64,000 nucleotides of DNA from Delphinapterus leucas (GCF_002288925.2 NW_022098000.1:3000234-3064233), one strand, 5' to 3'. Counted from the stretch's first letter, positions 1 to 11,892 are shown. Notes: generated by a model not told the origin, from the sequence alone. Translations and numbers: made by a program.

Positions 1-747
1 CTCATTTTTTAGCCCCGCTTTCAGAGTTCTGTGATCCATGAATCTATGGGTACAGTTCTGATGGTAGAAAGTAAAGTATGTGAGACATTTATAAAAAGGT
101 TGATTTGACAGCCTTCCAAAGCCTGTTGAGGTGTATTCATCCTTCCAGGGCTGAGAGTGGCTCTTTTTACTGCCCTTTAATGGACATATTTCCCAGAGGC
201 TGGCCACTGTCAGGCCCACTTGCTCCAGACTCACTCGACTCCTTCCCCACTGGACGCTGGGCCTTCTCTCCCACAACCCAGGCCTTTCTAGTTCCCTGCC
301 AGTCTGCTGTCTTCCTTGGCACTTTTTGGATACACATTCCTATCATCCCTGACACGGTTAATGCTACTTTGAATACTAACCTCCTCGTCGTATTTGCTAC
401 ATTTTTTTTTTTGCAATCCATACTGTTTCTATCGCTGGCTTAGTATCTGTCCCAATTCTTGCTTCTACGAATATAATTATAATGTATTCAAATTTAGGAG
501 AGTGTCTTTTTTGTTTAATGTATTTTGTAAAGCATGAGATAGTATCCTGTACTTGGATCTTGAGATAGTGTAAGAAGGTACTTTATCCGATTACTGTCCC
601 TTCTCCTCCCTTAATTCCTCACTCGGTGGATGATTTCCAGCTGTGAATAAACCGATGTAAGTTCTTGCTTATTGGTTTAGCTCTGACAGTCCAGTGGACA
701 TTGCTGGCCTTTTAGTTTCAGCCCGTGCGTCTTTGTTTATGCTGTAG

Positions 748-891
748 GAATTCATGAAGAGACTGGAAGAAAAGCGTGCTGCCCTCAACAAAGCCACCAG
801 CATGGGAGACTCCATCCTGGCCATCTGCCACCCAGACTCCATCACCACCGTCAAGCACTGGATTACCATCATCCGGGCCAGATTCGAGGAG
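748..891 (+). CDS. DST: DST exon A: spectrin-repeat segment
   Basis: This exon has 48 codons, phase 0 at both ends, beginning [16 protein letters not shown] and ending IIRARFEE. The acceptor is gctgtag at 741-747. The donor is gtccgt at 892, a GT donor with a poor +3/+4 match (see findings). The sequence is an amphipathic helical segment of a late spectrin repeat in the dystonin rod. The reading frame continues directly into exon B ([10 protein letters not shown]). The N-terminal part of the protein lies outside the window, so no start codon applies. Confidence 0.95.
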
Positions 892-1553
892 GTCCGTGCA
901 TCTCAGTCCATCTTTAGAGCAGCTGGAGCTTTGAGAGTCAGGGGAGGGGGCGTGGAAACTCGGGCAATTAATGACGCATTTATGGCTGTGGGAACCTAAG
1001 GGCTTATGTTCTTCACAAGACCATTCTTCTGTGTGTTACCTGTCTCTGCCACCCACTTTTCTTTAAAAAGTTACAAGCATTCTGCAGCTATGTCCCTGAT
1101 ATTATGTGGTTCACTGTAGGATTTTTTGTCCACTTCCAGATCACGTCTGTTGAATAGGTTTTTCAGAGCCGTCTATGCTTGTGGAATGAATTGCACACAC
1201 AAGTGAATTCATTCTGTATTTAAGATCTTAGCTATTTTTATTTCCACTCTGTGCTACACAGGGTGAGCATATGTGATTCTTCAGGGAATGCATGTTTGAA
1301 CTTAAATTAGCAGGCAAAGGGAAGCCTGGGTGATTGACGTACATCTAAACTTCTGAGGGTGACAGCCATCACAAAGGGCTCCTGGGTCCTCCACAGGCTG
1401 GGTCTTGGTACCACTGATGGGATCTAGAAAGACCAGAGAGTTATGGGTCTAGCCTGGGATGATGCTAATTTACATTTAAATGTGGTGTATGTTACATCAG
1501 TTACATCAGTCACTGAGATGGAAGAAATTCAGAGCAGTTGTTTTCTCCATCAG

Positions 1554-1742
1554 GTACTGGCCTGGGCAAAGCAGCACCAGCAGAGACTAGCCAGTGCCCT
1601 GGCAGGACTCATCGCCAAGCAGGAGTTGCTGGAAGCCCTGCTGGCCTGGTTGCAGTGGGCTGAAACCACACTGAGCGACAGGGATAAAGAGGTCATCCCG
1701 CAGGAGATCGAAGAGGTGAAAGCCCTCATTGCAGAACACCAG
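1554..1742 (+). CDS. DST: DST exon B: spectrin-repeat segment
   Basis: This exon has 63 codons, phase 0 at both ends, between cag (1551-1553) and gtaaat (1743). It encodes residues 49-111 of the partial product, starting [18 protein letters not shown]. It has conserved Trp positions ([12 protein letters not shown]) typical of spectrin-repeat helix A. It belongs to the last spectrin repeats before the EF-hands. A longer open frame around it (1443-1946) is only intronic read-through. Confidence 0.96.
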
Positions 1743-2861
1743 GTAAATAGATGTCATCCTAACCTGCCTTCTCAGACACTGTCTTCGCTTCACACTGTAC
1801 TTCTCAGAAGACTGCTCTGTGCTTCTTACCTTCACTTCCTCAGACACACTCCTCAACTCCTCCACCGAGTTTCCGACGCCACTGCTGCCCTGGAGCTTCT
1901 CTCTGGAGAGTCACTTAGTTTTGCTGGTGTCTCCTGCCCTGTGTGACCTTCCCATGATCCTCCCTTTCGGCCCCATCCATGGAGCTGTGCTCGCATCTCA
2001 GATGGGCTCCCCCCGTCCCTGTGCTGTGCGGCTGCTTCCCACTATTGCTGTCGTATTTTGATAAAAGTATAAGATATCGATGGCTGTGATGGCCCTGAAG
2101 TGTCTCTGTCAACCGAGGCATTAAAGTGATCAGTGTCCTCCAGTGTGACAGACATTCCAGAAATGTGTTTCTTCACTTCTCACTTTTTTCTGCCTTCTCC
2201 TTTTCCCATCACTTTTCACCAGTCTCTGCCCTTGCCACAGATTCCAGATACAGGGACACCTGGTCAACCATGATAAAAAGTCCAAGGAGATGAGATAAAT
2301 GGCAACATAGTCAAACCTTTTAAATGTAAAATTGAACCTGAATGACTTTGACCCTCCTTGGTAGAGCAGATTTATGGATAGGGATATTTTAAATGTATCC
2401 ACATTTATGTGGATACGCTTTATGTCACTGTATATCAAAGCCATCTTAAGTATTTCAGATATGTAGATGAGATGTGTCGCAGGAAAGCCCTAGAGACACC
2501 CCAGCTAACTCGTTCCTTTGTAGACAAATGCTCACTTTAAGATTCTTCAGGGAGAGCTTGGAAGCTTGGTCCTGGGTGGTGCACAGACAGGTTGTGTTCC
2601 TCATACAGCTGCTCCCCCTGTGGTCTTCAAATAAAACAAGTTGCTTTTGTAACACTGTAGTTACTTATCACCTATTAACATTTTGTATTCTGTAAATGCT
2701 GTATTATGATGGTTAGATTTTTTTTACCCTAGATAAAACATGTGTTATTCTTTTTTCAGAAATCATAGTATGGTCCTTTTATCTTCTCGTTTTTAGTTCA
2801 TTTTTAAAGATGGTTTTCTCTGATATACTTGTATCTAGTTGACATCATTTCTTTCTTTCAG

Positions 2862-2988
2862 ACCTTCATGGAGGAAATGACCAGAAAACAGCCTGACGTG
2901 GACAAAGTCACCAAGACCTACAAGAGGAGAGTGGCAGACCCCTCCTTACATTCCCACATTCCAGTCTTGGATAAGGGGCGAGCAGGAA
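2862..2988 (+). CDS. DST: DST exon C: end of spectrin repeat and linker
   Basis: This exon has 42 codons plus one base (phase 1 donor gtaagc at 2989), after the acceptor tttctttcag. It encodes [20 protein letters not shown], then a linker ending DKGRAG. The split codon joins with exon D to give Arg, followed by KRFPASS. This fits the final spectrin repeat region of dystonin. Confidence 0.95.
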
Positions 2989-3130
2989 GTAAGCAGTGGC
3001 TAATTTCTTTAACATGAGGATGGTTAAGCAAGGAAGTTAGTTTCCTTTTATTTTTTATTTTGAGTTATGGTTTGACATTTTGGAGCCATAGGTGATTCTA
3101 CATGAGCTCTCAATCATAAAAGGTTTTCTT

Positions 3131-3453
3131 TCTTTCTTTTTTTTTTTTTCATCAATTTATTTATCTTTGGCTGTGTTGGGTCTTTGTTGCTGTGTGCGGG
3201 CTTTCTCTAGTTGTGGTGAGCGGGGGCTACTCTTCGTTGCGGTGTGCAGGCTTCTCATTGCAGTGGCCTCTCTTGTTGCGGAGCACGGGCTCTAGGCATA
3301 CGGGCTTCAGTAGTTGTGGCACACGGGCTCAGTAGTTGTGGCGCATGGGCTTAGTTGTTCCACGGCATGTGGGATCTTCCTGGACCAGGGCTCGAACCCG
3401 TGTCCCCTGCATTGGCAGGCGGATTCTTAACCACTGTGCCACCAGGGAAGTCC
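3131..3453 (-). mobile_element. tRNA-derived SINE (CHR-1-like), minus strand
   Basis: On the + strand it starts with poly(T) and ends ACCACTGTGCCACCAGGGAAGTCCC, so the element lies on the minus strand. It is flanked by a perfect 16-bp target-site duplication, CATAAAAGGTTTTCTT, at 3115-3130 and 3454-3469. Its body (TTGTTGCTGTGTGCGGGCTT and related blocks) matches the long cetartiodactyl tRNA-Glu SINE class. It lies in the intron between exons C and D, antisense to DST. Confidence 0.9.
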
Positions 3454-3974
3454 CATAAAAGGTTTTCTTGAAAGAATATGTGGGCTAAGTATTATAGCAA
3501 CTTCTTTAAAAATAAAGGAAAGGATAAATCCAGGTCTCTATATGTGTAACTTTATTTGCTCAAAGTGTATCTTTCAGATTAGCCAGAAGAAATCAGGAGT
3601 AACTTTCAACAAGAACAGAAGTCATCACCCCCTTTGAATTGACTCATTCTGCTTCTCTTATATAAATAACCTTAAAGTGGAATGGAACAAGAATGACCAT
3701 GACCTGGATAAAGTTCATGACTTAACTGTTCACTAGTAACCAGCAATCTGATAGATTTTCCTCATGTTCATTTGACTTGAGGCTCTATTTACTGACTTCT
3801 CAGGCTGTCTTGACCCAGCGAAGTGACATTAAATACAATAATAGCTAGCTCAGATAAGATTTAGAAGCAGCACAATTTATACCAGGCAGTTTGTATATTT
3901 CTGAATGGTGCCTTACTAAAGAAAAGTGGTATTGGATCTGTCATAGTCATGTCTTGCACAAGGAGGCAGGGTAA

Positions 3975-4205
3975 CAAAGTTGTTAGGAACTCTGGACACA
4001 GACTGCCTGGCTGTCCCCACCCCTCAGCATCTGGGAAACGCAACCTTGGACACGTTACTTGAACCCCTTCTGAGCCTCAATTTCCTCATCTGTGGAAGGG
4101 GAGAATTATAACCTCATTAGACTATGGTGAGGACTTAATGAGCTCGTGTATGAAGTGCTTAGCATACTTCCTGGAATACTGTTAAATGCTCAATAAATAT
4201 TAGCT
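3975..4205 (+). repeat. MIR SINE
   Basis: It contains the ordered MIR landmarks: GACTGCCTGG, then ACCTTGGACACGTTACTTGAA, TTTCCTCATCTGTGG, and the tail ATGCTCAATAAATATTAGCTATT. It is an ancient mammalian SINE in the intron between exons C and D. Confidence 0.8.
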
Positions 4206-4970
4206 ATTGATATTTTTATGTAACTCCATGGGAGTTAGGAATTCTGGGCAAATCTCAGCGTGGATGCTAACTTCCTATGAAAGCTTAGGCCAGTGATTTA
4301 TTTTTCTAGGTCACATTGAACGATTTAGTTAGATGAGGAAACTGCAGTGAGATAATTGCTCTGTGAAGTTATAGAAACTTGTGAATACTAGAAAGAGGGA
4401 GGAAACTTTAGGAAGGCAGTAAATTAGGATATGAGACGATGCACAGGAAACACACAATCTCAGTGGAAAATGGACCTGGAAGAAGGCCGGGACCGTAATC
4501 ACACACTTCCGTACTTGATTGGGAATTTGTCGGGTATCTTGGTCTGACTCTGGCGAGCCGCCCAGTGCCTCCTGCCCTCCTCTCAGCTGGGTTTGCCCAA
4601 ACTGATTCACATGCACTGCAGTGCCCTGGCAGTAGCAAAGAGGAGGACCGCAGGACGCTTCTTTGTCATTGAAGTGGTGCAGATTTTAGTCTGGAAAATG
4701 TTTGAAGCATAAATGTATCGAGAGAACTTTCCAGTATTTCAGGGCTCCCGTCAAGAATATTTCTCTGCTGTCTCTGAACGGTGTGCGACCCTTGTTAAGT
4801 AAAACACATTTGACCCTGATATCGTGCATCACCTAAATTAGGGTGTTTCTTCACATCATAGCTAGTAATGAAGTTGATTCAGTCTGAACAAGGAACAGTA
4901 AAGGTCAAGCCTTAATGTATTTCAAAACCCTGGAGACTTTGCCATCCTAACTCAAGTTATGTTTGAACAG

Positions 4971-5134
4971 GAAAACGCTTCCCAGCGTCAAGCTTCTATC
5001 CCTCTGGGTCACAGACACAAATAGAAACCAAGAATCCCAGGGTCAACTTACTGGTGAGCAAGTGGCAGCAAGTCTGGCTGCTCGCCTTGGAAAGGAGGAG
5101 GAAGCTTAATGACGCCCTGGACAGACTGGAGGAG
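4971..5134 (+). CDS. DST: DST exon D: linker and last spectrin repeat start
   Basis: Two bases complete a split Arg codon, then 54 codons (residues 155-208). The acceptor is gtttgaacag and the donor gtgaga at 5135. It encodes [18 protein letters not shown], a Ser-rich linker, then [19 protein letters not shown], the first helix of the final spectrin-like segment, which runs into exon E. It matches the dystonin order linker, helix, EF-hands. Confidence 0.96.
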
Positions 5135-5829
5135 GTGAGAAAACTCATACATTGGGTACCATATTGTCATCGGCCCTCATTCACCGGAACACATTGCCAA
5201 GATCTTGATTTTTTTCAACGTTTCTGATAATAGATAAGAAAACTCTTGATGTCTGAGTGCTTATTTTACTTCTAAAATTAAAGCCACAGGTATGAATGTT
5301 TTTATGGGGGGAAAAAACCCTGATATATGGGCCTTGGATTTAGGGAATCAAAGTCAAAAACAGGTATGTTGTAACATAATCAGGAGCTGACTCCTTCGGA
5401 AAAGATCTGGCTTGACGTATGTTTGCTGACAGCATCTTCTGGCAACTATAATCATTTATAATGCAGATCATTTATTCATATATACTCTGTGATCTGAAGG
5501 GTAGGGTGTCAGATTCTAGAATTGGTAAATTTTTAGAAGATAAGGAGTTAGGAGCGGCTGGTGGCAGAGACGTGAGGGGTAATAAGATAGGTAAAATCGG
5601 TCTTGTTCAGCTGGGCCTGCTCCCTGGGGTACAGAGCTCCTGTCACCTTGGGCCACACCACCTTTGTGAGTTTGGCATTATCAGAAATTTTCAGTGTGAC
5701 TTTTTGAGGAGTTTTGTTTTCTCTATTTGTGAAGAAAAAACAGTGACAGTAACAGAATAAACTTTAGAGAAAAAATGTTCAAGTCCCCTTTGCAAGATGA
5801 TACCTTTCCTGGAGGGAATGATCTGTGTG

Positions 5830-6090
5830 TTATCTAGAGGATTATTAAAAACGTTATTCATATTGTATAAGATAATAATTTTTATCATCAAGAGGATCGT
5901 TAAAAATAACATTATTCATATTGTATAATTTTGGTTATCTAGAGGATCATTAAAAACGTCATTCATATTGTATAAGATATAACTTTGGTTATCTAGTGGA
6001 TCATTATAAACATTATTCATATTATATAATTTTTGTCATCTAGAGGATCATTCAAAGTAACGTTATTCATATTGTGTAAGATATAATTTG
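5830..6090. repeat. Five-copy imperfect tandem repeat (47-55 bp unit)
   Basis: Five successive units share the pattern TTATCTAGAGGATCATTAAAAACGTTATTCATATTGTATAAGATATAATTT with substitutions and short indels. Anchors such as ATTCATATTGTATAA recur at roughly 50-bp spacing. The array is AT-rich and ends about 43 bp before DST exon E. It resembles a short minisatellite and has no coding potential. Confidence 0.85.
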
Positions 6091-6133
6091 AGCACAGCAG
6101 TAACTCAGGCAAAATGCCTTTTGCCCTCTTCAG

Positions 6134-6296
6134 CTAAGGGAATTTGCCAACTTTGATTTCGATGTCTGGCGCAAAAAGTACATGCGATGGATGAATCACA
6201 AGAAATCTCGAGTGATGGACTTCTTCAGGAGGATCGATAAAGACCAGGATGGGAAAATAACCCGACAGGAATTTATTGACGGGATTCTTTCCTCAA
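6134..6296 (+). CDS. DST: DST exon E: spectrin end and EF-hand 1
   Basis: This exon has 54 codons plus one base, acceptor ttgccctcttcag and donor gtaagt at 6297. It encodes [20 protein letters not shown], the last helical segment, then [16 protein letters not shown]. The EF-hand loop is residues 243-254 of the partial product, with Asp at positions 1, 3 and 5, Gly at 6, Ile at 8 and Glu at 12. This is a canonical calcium-binding loop, so this EF-hand should be competent to bind calcium. Confidence 0.97.
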
Positions 6297-6474
6297 GTAA
6301 GTCCCAAGAGAGGTGGCCATAACAGATGTAATTTTTAAAGAAAATAAGCACAGTTTAAAATTATGGAGCCAGTAAACCTGTGTTACTAATAAAACATCAC
6401 CTTTAAACTTGGCTGTGAAGTCATTGCCCTCAAAAAAAGAAAAATTAAAAAAAACTGTCCTTAGTTAAAATTTA

Positions 6475-6630
6475 TGGCTTTGAAGTCAGGCACACTTACT
6501 AATTGTGTCACCACAGATAAACTCCTTTTCTCCACTGGAGCTGTGTTCCTATGTAGTGTAATCAGGTTAATAATACTTAATTCTTAGATTGTGTTGCCCG
6601 GCATAAAATGGGAAATCAATAAATGCAAGT
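6475..6630 (+). repeat. Possible degenerate MIR
   Basis: It contains TTTGAAGTCAGGCA, AATTGTGTCACC and a terminal AATCAATAAATGCAAG in the order expected of a MIR, but divergence is high. This is a tentative call from visual similarity only. Confidence 0.4.
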
Positions 6631-6739
6631 CAGTCTCTTTCTTTTTCATTTTAGTTCACATTCTGATCTAATATTGTCATTAGTAGGAAATTAGAAGGCT
6701 ATAAAACTTCTTAAGGTATGTGCCCCCTTCTTGTTTGGT

Positions 6740-6742
<3 letters not shown>

Positions 6743-6774
<32 letters not shown>

Positions 6775-6927
6775 NNNNNNNNNNNNNNNNNNNNNNNNNN
6801 NNNNNNNNNNNNNNNNNNNNNNNNNNNNNNNNNNNNNNNNNNNNNNNNNNNNNNNNNNNNNNNNNNNNNNNNNNTGTCCCATGTATCGGCAGGCGGACTC
6901 TCAACCACTGCGCCACCAGGGAAGCCC
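6743..6927 (-). mobile_element. CHR-2-like SINE broken by a 100-N assembly gap
   Basis: A T run (6743-6773) is followed by 100 Ns (6775-6874) and then GTATCGGCAGGCGGACTCTC and CCACCAGGGAAGCCC. That is the 5' end of the tRNA-derived cetacean-type SINE on the minus strand. The gap of exactly 100 N is a scaffold gap of unknown true length, placed where the SINE body should be. The element sits in the intron between exons E and F. Confidence 0.85.
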
Positions 6928-7359
6928 TGATAGATTATTTTGATCACATGTATGTGATTTCTCTGGCAGATGTTACTAGAAGCACTCTTAAAGTAAATTT
7001 CATGTAAATTATTCCTTAAGTGGTACTTGAACCATATGAAATTTGCTAATATTAAACAGTTTTTAGCCTAGAAAAACAGCCATTTCGTAAGAGTCATCCT
7101 AATAGTAGTTAAAGGTAAATTTAGGCCACATATGTAGTGGTTGTGCTTGTGTGATGTAAATCAGGTTTTTGTTTTTGTTTATTTTAAGGATTGTAATATA
7201 CTTGATCACCCTAATCATTTAACTGGCCACACTACAATTAAAATGTGCGATCGAGAATGTCTTACGGCAGAATTAACAAGTTAATGCTATTTACTTTTTC
7301 TTTAAGACGTAAATCTTTTTGTAAAATGTTATTGTAAGTAGCAGCTCTTACCAACTTTC

Positions 7360-7700
7360 ATTGCGACCAGAGTATGACATATACTGAGAATATCTTAATT
7401 ATCACTCATACGTGGAATCTAAACCAAAAGTGAAACTCACAGAGATAGTAGAAAAATAATTGCCAGGGGCTGGGAAGTGGAGGAGATAGGGAGAGGTTGG
7501 TACAAGGGTACAGATTTTCAGCAATAAAGTGAATAAGGTCTGAGTAGCTACTGTACAACATGGTGACTGTGGTTGATAACACCATATTGTATAATTGGAA
7601 TTAGCTGAGAGAGTAAAATTCATTCTCACTCAAAAAAAACCAAAGAGTAAAAGATAAATATGTGAGGTGATGGATGTGTTAATTAACTAGATGGGGGGAA
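7360..7700 (+). mobile_element. Old L1 3'-end fragment
   Basis: It contains CATACGTGGAATCTAAA, TTGCCAGGGGCTGGGAAG, TACTGTACAACATGGTGACTG and GGTGATGGATGTGTTAATTA, the usual 3'-UTR landmarks of mammalian L1. It is 5'-truncated and diverged, and lies about 115 bp upstream of DST exon F in the sense orientation. Confidence 0.75.
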
Positions 7701-7816
7701 TCCCTCTACAATGTGTGCGTGTATCAAATTATTATGGTTACAGTTTAAATATCTTACAGTTTTATTTGTCAGTTATTCCTCAGTAGCACTACTTACCATT
7801 GTTTTGAAAATGTTAG

Positions 7817-7971
7817 AGTTCCCTACCAGTCGTCTGGAGATGAGTGCAGTTGCAGACATCTTTGACAGAGACGGCGATGGATACATCGACTACTATGAAT
7901 TTGTAGCTGCCCTTCACCCAAATAAAGATGCATACAAACCTATCACTGATGCTGACAAAATTGAAGATGAG
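7817..7971 (+). CDS. DST: DST exon F: EF-hand 2 and start of GAR domain
   Basis: Two bases complete a split Lys, then 51 codons (residues 264-314), acceptor atgttag and donor gtactc at 7972. It encodes [20 protein letters not shown]. The EF-hand loop [12 protein letters not shown] is residues 279-290, with canonical Asp at 1, 3, 5, Gly at 6 and Glu at 12. The end, DADKIEDE, leads into the GAR domain. Paired EF-hands followed directly by GAR is the spectraplakin C-terminal arrangement. Confidence 0.97.
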
Positions 7972-8142
7972 GTACTCCTTACCTTTCCACCGGGTAGAAC
8001 AAGCACTGTGTGTTCTGCCCAGATACCGTGTACAATTCATGCAGTTGTTTTATTTCCATGTTTACTTGTTGCGTACAGGTTTTAAGGATGCCACGATGTA
8101 ATATTAATGTGAAAGTGACTGTTTTATCATTGCTTCTGGCAG

Positions 8143-8217
8143 GTGACAAGGCAGGTAGCTAAGTGCAAATGTGCGAAACGATTCCAAGTTGAACAGATTG
8201 GAGATAACAAATACAGG
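8143..8217 (+). CDS. DST: DST exon G: GAR domain, cysteine pair
   Basis: This exon has 25 codons, phase 0 at both ends, acceptor cttctggcag and donor gtaagt at 8218. It encodes [20 protein letters not shown] and DNKYR. The CxC pair (residues 322 and 324) is the conserved start of the zinc-binding GAS2-related fold that binds microtubule lattices. It continues with exon H. Confidence 0.97.
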
Positions 8218-9019
8218 GTAAGTTTTCAAAATAGCTGTGTAGTTCTTTCAAAGGATAAAAATTAAAAACTTTGTCTGCATTGTTTCCCAGGAATGCCAGT
8301 TATCTATTTTTACCTTCTATCAAATATAATGGTATATGAAATTCCATCTTTCGTCATTTTTAATGATATAAAGATAGCTTGCATTTTGTATATTAGGACA
8401 TATCTCTGACATGTATGATACATCCATTCAAGGAGAAAAACATTCACAGAAAAATACATCTCATATATTTAGGTTGCTTCGAATTACTTTATATTTTATT
8501 GTGATTAGAGGTAAGTTGTCATATTTTCAGTAACAAAGCTTTTCCAAGCCAGGAAATGAAGTTAAAATGTTTACTTATTTCTGTAAATGTGAAAAAGAGG
8601 TAGTGTTTTCCACTGATGCAGAAATTTAAAAAAATTTACATCTCAGTAACTCAGTTCACCTTCTTTAGAACAATTACTTGAAGACCCTTGTGACTTTGTC
8701 ACTCTTTCTCTATCTTTTTTCTCTTTTTTTGGAACATCTCTTATTTGTAGTAGCTAGATAGGAAATGTGCAGAGTTTCCCTCCTACAGTATGTTACTTAT
8801 AAATGAAACATTATTCATTTTGCTTTTATATTTCCACATTGAAAAATATTCATCTACATAGTTGAATTTTTAACTTAAATTCGAAACCCAAAGACTTTCA
8901 CAAAAATTTGCAAAGAAAAGTTTCTGATTATTTGGTTTGAAGTTGAGAAAAATGGGTACCTGCACATCTCTAAACTAGATACTATATCCAGAAACCCAAA
9001 GTGTGAGCATGTGTGTGTG

Positions 9020-9050
<31 letters not shown>

Positions 9051-11892
9051 TCTAGTCATATAGAAAGTTTCCTGTTGAACTAATTATGTCTTTCTTCCAT
9101 TTTTCATTTTTTATCAGTTCTTCCTGGGAAATCAGGTATAAACCAGTGGAATGTATTCTCAAGTTCCCAATAATTTTTTTTAACTTTAATTCATAGTCAT
9201 TAAAGCTTGCCCTGGCCAATCTTTCCCATGCTGTCCCCCTAGCTACTACATTGTTGGTTGGCGTGGTGTTTCTGTATACGCTATAAGTGTCCTTGATCCA
9301 GGACTCTTTTTTGCCTTGTGTCTCAAATGAGGAGATTACCTTTAAGCAAACCAGATAATCAACTGTAGCTGGGCTGGGTACAGTGTTACAAATGCAATTT
9401 TCAGTTCCTGTCTTTAATAATACTATTCTCATCTATTGTATACAAGTATTCATTGCAACACAAAGTTGATTGTCCACACATCTCTGTGTGGCCTCGTTGG
9501 TGTTTGGCCGTTGAAGCTGTATGCCCTGGTATAAGGTAGCTAGCGAAGGGCCAGCATCCAGCCAGTGACCTGGGAAAACAGCACAGGGGAGAGGTCACCA
9601 TGGCACTTGGCCACGGTGATGTGATCTCTCCAAAGCAGCTGTTGTCCCTGTGCCCTAATTCATTGATTTAGGGCTTTGCATCCTGAGTAGAAACTTTAAC
9701 TCTGGAGGTTTTAAATGATGTCATTCCTTTTGAGGAAATGTTTCTCTTATAACTTACACAAAATCTTAGTCATACTTTATGTCATTTTGACCTCACATTT
9801 AAGTCAGGATAAATTGTCCAGGGCACTGCATCATGATCAGAATTTTAGAACTGAAGACAAGAGAAATCAGATTTTGATTTAAACAAGGAGAGTTTTTTAC
9901 TCTGTGCTTTTGGAAAGAACCATGCTATTTATAGTACCTGACCATATCCTATTAGCTATTATTCTGCCCCTCAGTTTCTAAGCCATATTACATCTTAAGT
10001 TTCAAATTACCTATTCTCCCCATTTATTGCAAGCAAATAATTTTTTCAAGTAAAAATTTTCAGTTATTTTGAATAGATGTTTTGAAAACTTCCATTAGTT
10101 TCCATAAAAAGTTACTTTTCCGTTCTTGTTATTTTCTGAGTTAGTAATTGGGATAGCATCTTTTGTTTATGGAAAGGATGATATATTTCAAAAGGTTTAA
10201 TTCACAGCACAAAGAACAACATTAGCGGCCTTTTTTTTTTTTGGTCTCACAGTTTAGCTGTTGAGAAAATTACGGAAATTCTAAAGACAATGGTAGTCAG
10301 AGAATGCCTTCTCAAAATAAAATTTAAAGTCATTCATGTTTATTATATTGGAAATAATTGAAATATCTCTATAAAATATTTTTATATTCTTTATATGATG
10401 ATATAAATAAATAAATATTTATATCCTTAAAACTTGTTTTGAACATAGTCTTGGAACAAAAGCGTATCGTCTAATTATCTGGTTCCTTAAGGGTAATTTT
10501 CTTTAAATCCCCTCCTTTCCCTTTGCTTATTAGCAGCACCAAATTTTTTCTAACAAAATAAATATGCATTTTTATTTTTAAATTTTAATTTACATTTCTA
10601 GAGCAGGTACAACTACAGGAAAGTTGAAGTCTCAAGGCTTAAAAACCATTTTAGAAAAAGTGATGTGAAAAGGTTTGATGTAAACGCCTGAGTCCCACTG
10701 GTGCATTTTACATGCTTTCCAGGTCCTTTCTGAGTTTCAGGATCTGGAATGGTCGGCTTTGTCCTAGTGTTCTCTTCCTGAAACTCAGTGTTAAAATTTA
10801 TGAAAAGCAGCAGATTGTTTCTACTTCACGTTTTCTGTTTATCCATCATGAGCCCAGACAAGTAGTCACAATTGTATGTTACCTGCCTTAAAAAGAAGCT
10901 ATTTATGTCTACTTGACTGTTCATTTTGCTATGGTATCCGCCGGGTTGGCAACCATGAAATTCAGTCTGGTGGTTTTTATAAGTTGGACACGAGCTTATT
11001 AGAAATGATTTAAAAGTATAAAATCATTTCTCATGGGCTTTCGTAATAAATAAACCTTATGATCAGAAACTACCTGTAGTCTAGACGTTTATTCAAGACC
11101 TGCAGAATCTGTAGTGTATATGATTGGAGATCCACTGAAAGGGCAAGAAAAAGACAAGTGCTTCTCAGTGTCAGCAGTTTTGGTATATAGCGCTTTAAAG
11201 AAAAGCCTTTTAGATTTGAAAGCTGTATCATTCCTAATGTGTCAGTGACTGTTCTAATATTACAGTAATCTAAAAATGGCACATGAATCCAGCCTTTAAC
11301 AAATTAGCCTACCAGATCATTAGTGATGCAGAAGTTTTATTTAACCGTGAAATTTTTATTAGTCATGATCATTTACTACTTTATCTCTCTAAGTCAGAAC
11401 TGTTTAGAGAAAACAGAATGAGTTTATAAAGATTTCTCCCACGGATTTCAGTGGAAAACAGTTTCAGGTGTAAGAGGAAGTTTTCATGAAGAAGAATCAG
11501 AGTTTATTAAATTTTCTTTAGAATCATCTTACCTCCTGGAAGCCCTGGGCAAGTGGGCCAGTGCTTATTTTCATGGCTGTGTTTAATCTCTAGAAACATT
11601 TTCCATTACTGCCTTACTAATGTTGTTTCCCTCATAAGAGAGAAAAGTCATTTTTAGACGAAAGCTTCAATATTACTGTGATAACCTTTGTTATCTTTTT
11701 CCACACTATTTCCTTTGGGCTAAATCAGCATGCAGCCGTCTAACGCAGATCATGATAAACCCCTTTCTCTGAGATTTTACTAATCGCTGCGAACTAAACA
11801 AGAAGTTAGAGTTGGTTGCTTACGCAGATCGCACCTCATCCTTTGAGATTTCCTCTTGACAATTAGAGGGTCTTCTTTCTTCCTCTTCCCAG
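8218..11892 (+). other. DST intron G-H (3.7 kb)
   Basis: This is the longest DST intron before the cassette exons begin. Apart from the TG microsatellite at 9010-9050 I recognise no interspersed repeat in it, unlike the neighbouring introns. A 13-bp perfect stem-loop sits at 10,730-10,788. Open frames inside it show no protein family. Confidence 0.6.
9010..9050. repeat. (TG)n microsatellite
   Basis: A dinucleotide TG run interrupted once by ACA lies in the large intron between exons G and H. In the DST transcript it is UG-rich. Confidence 0.95.

Noticed and set aside
1443..1946. 167-codon ORF as a separate gene
   Set aside because: It is exon B of DST plus intronic read-through on both sides.
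5830..6090. CRISPR-like array
   Set aside because: Units are contiguous and imperfect with no unique spacers; this is a vertebrate intronic tandem repeat.
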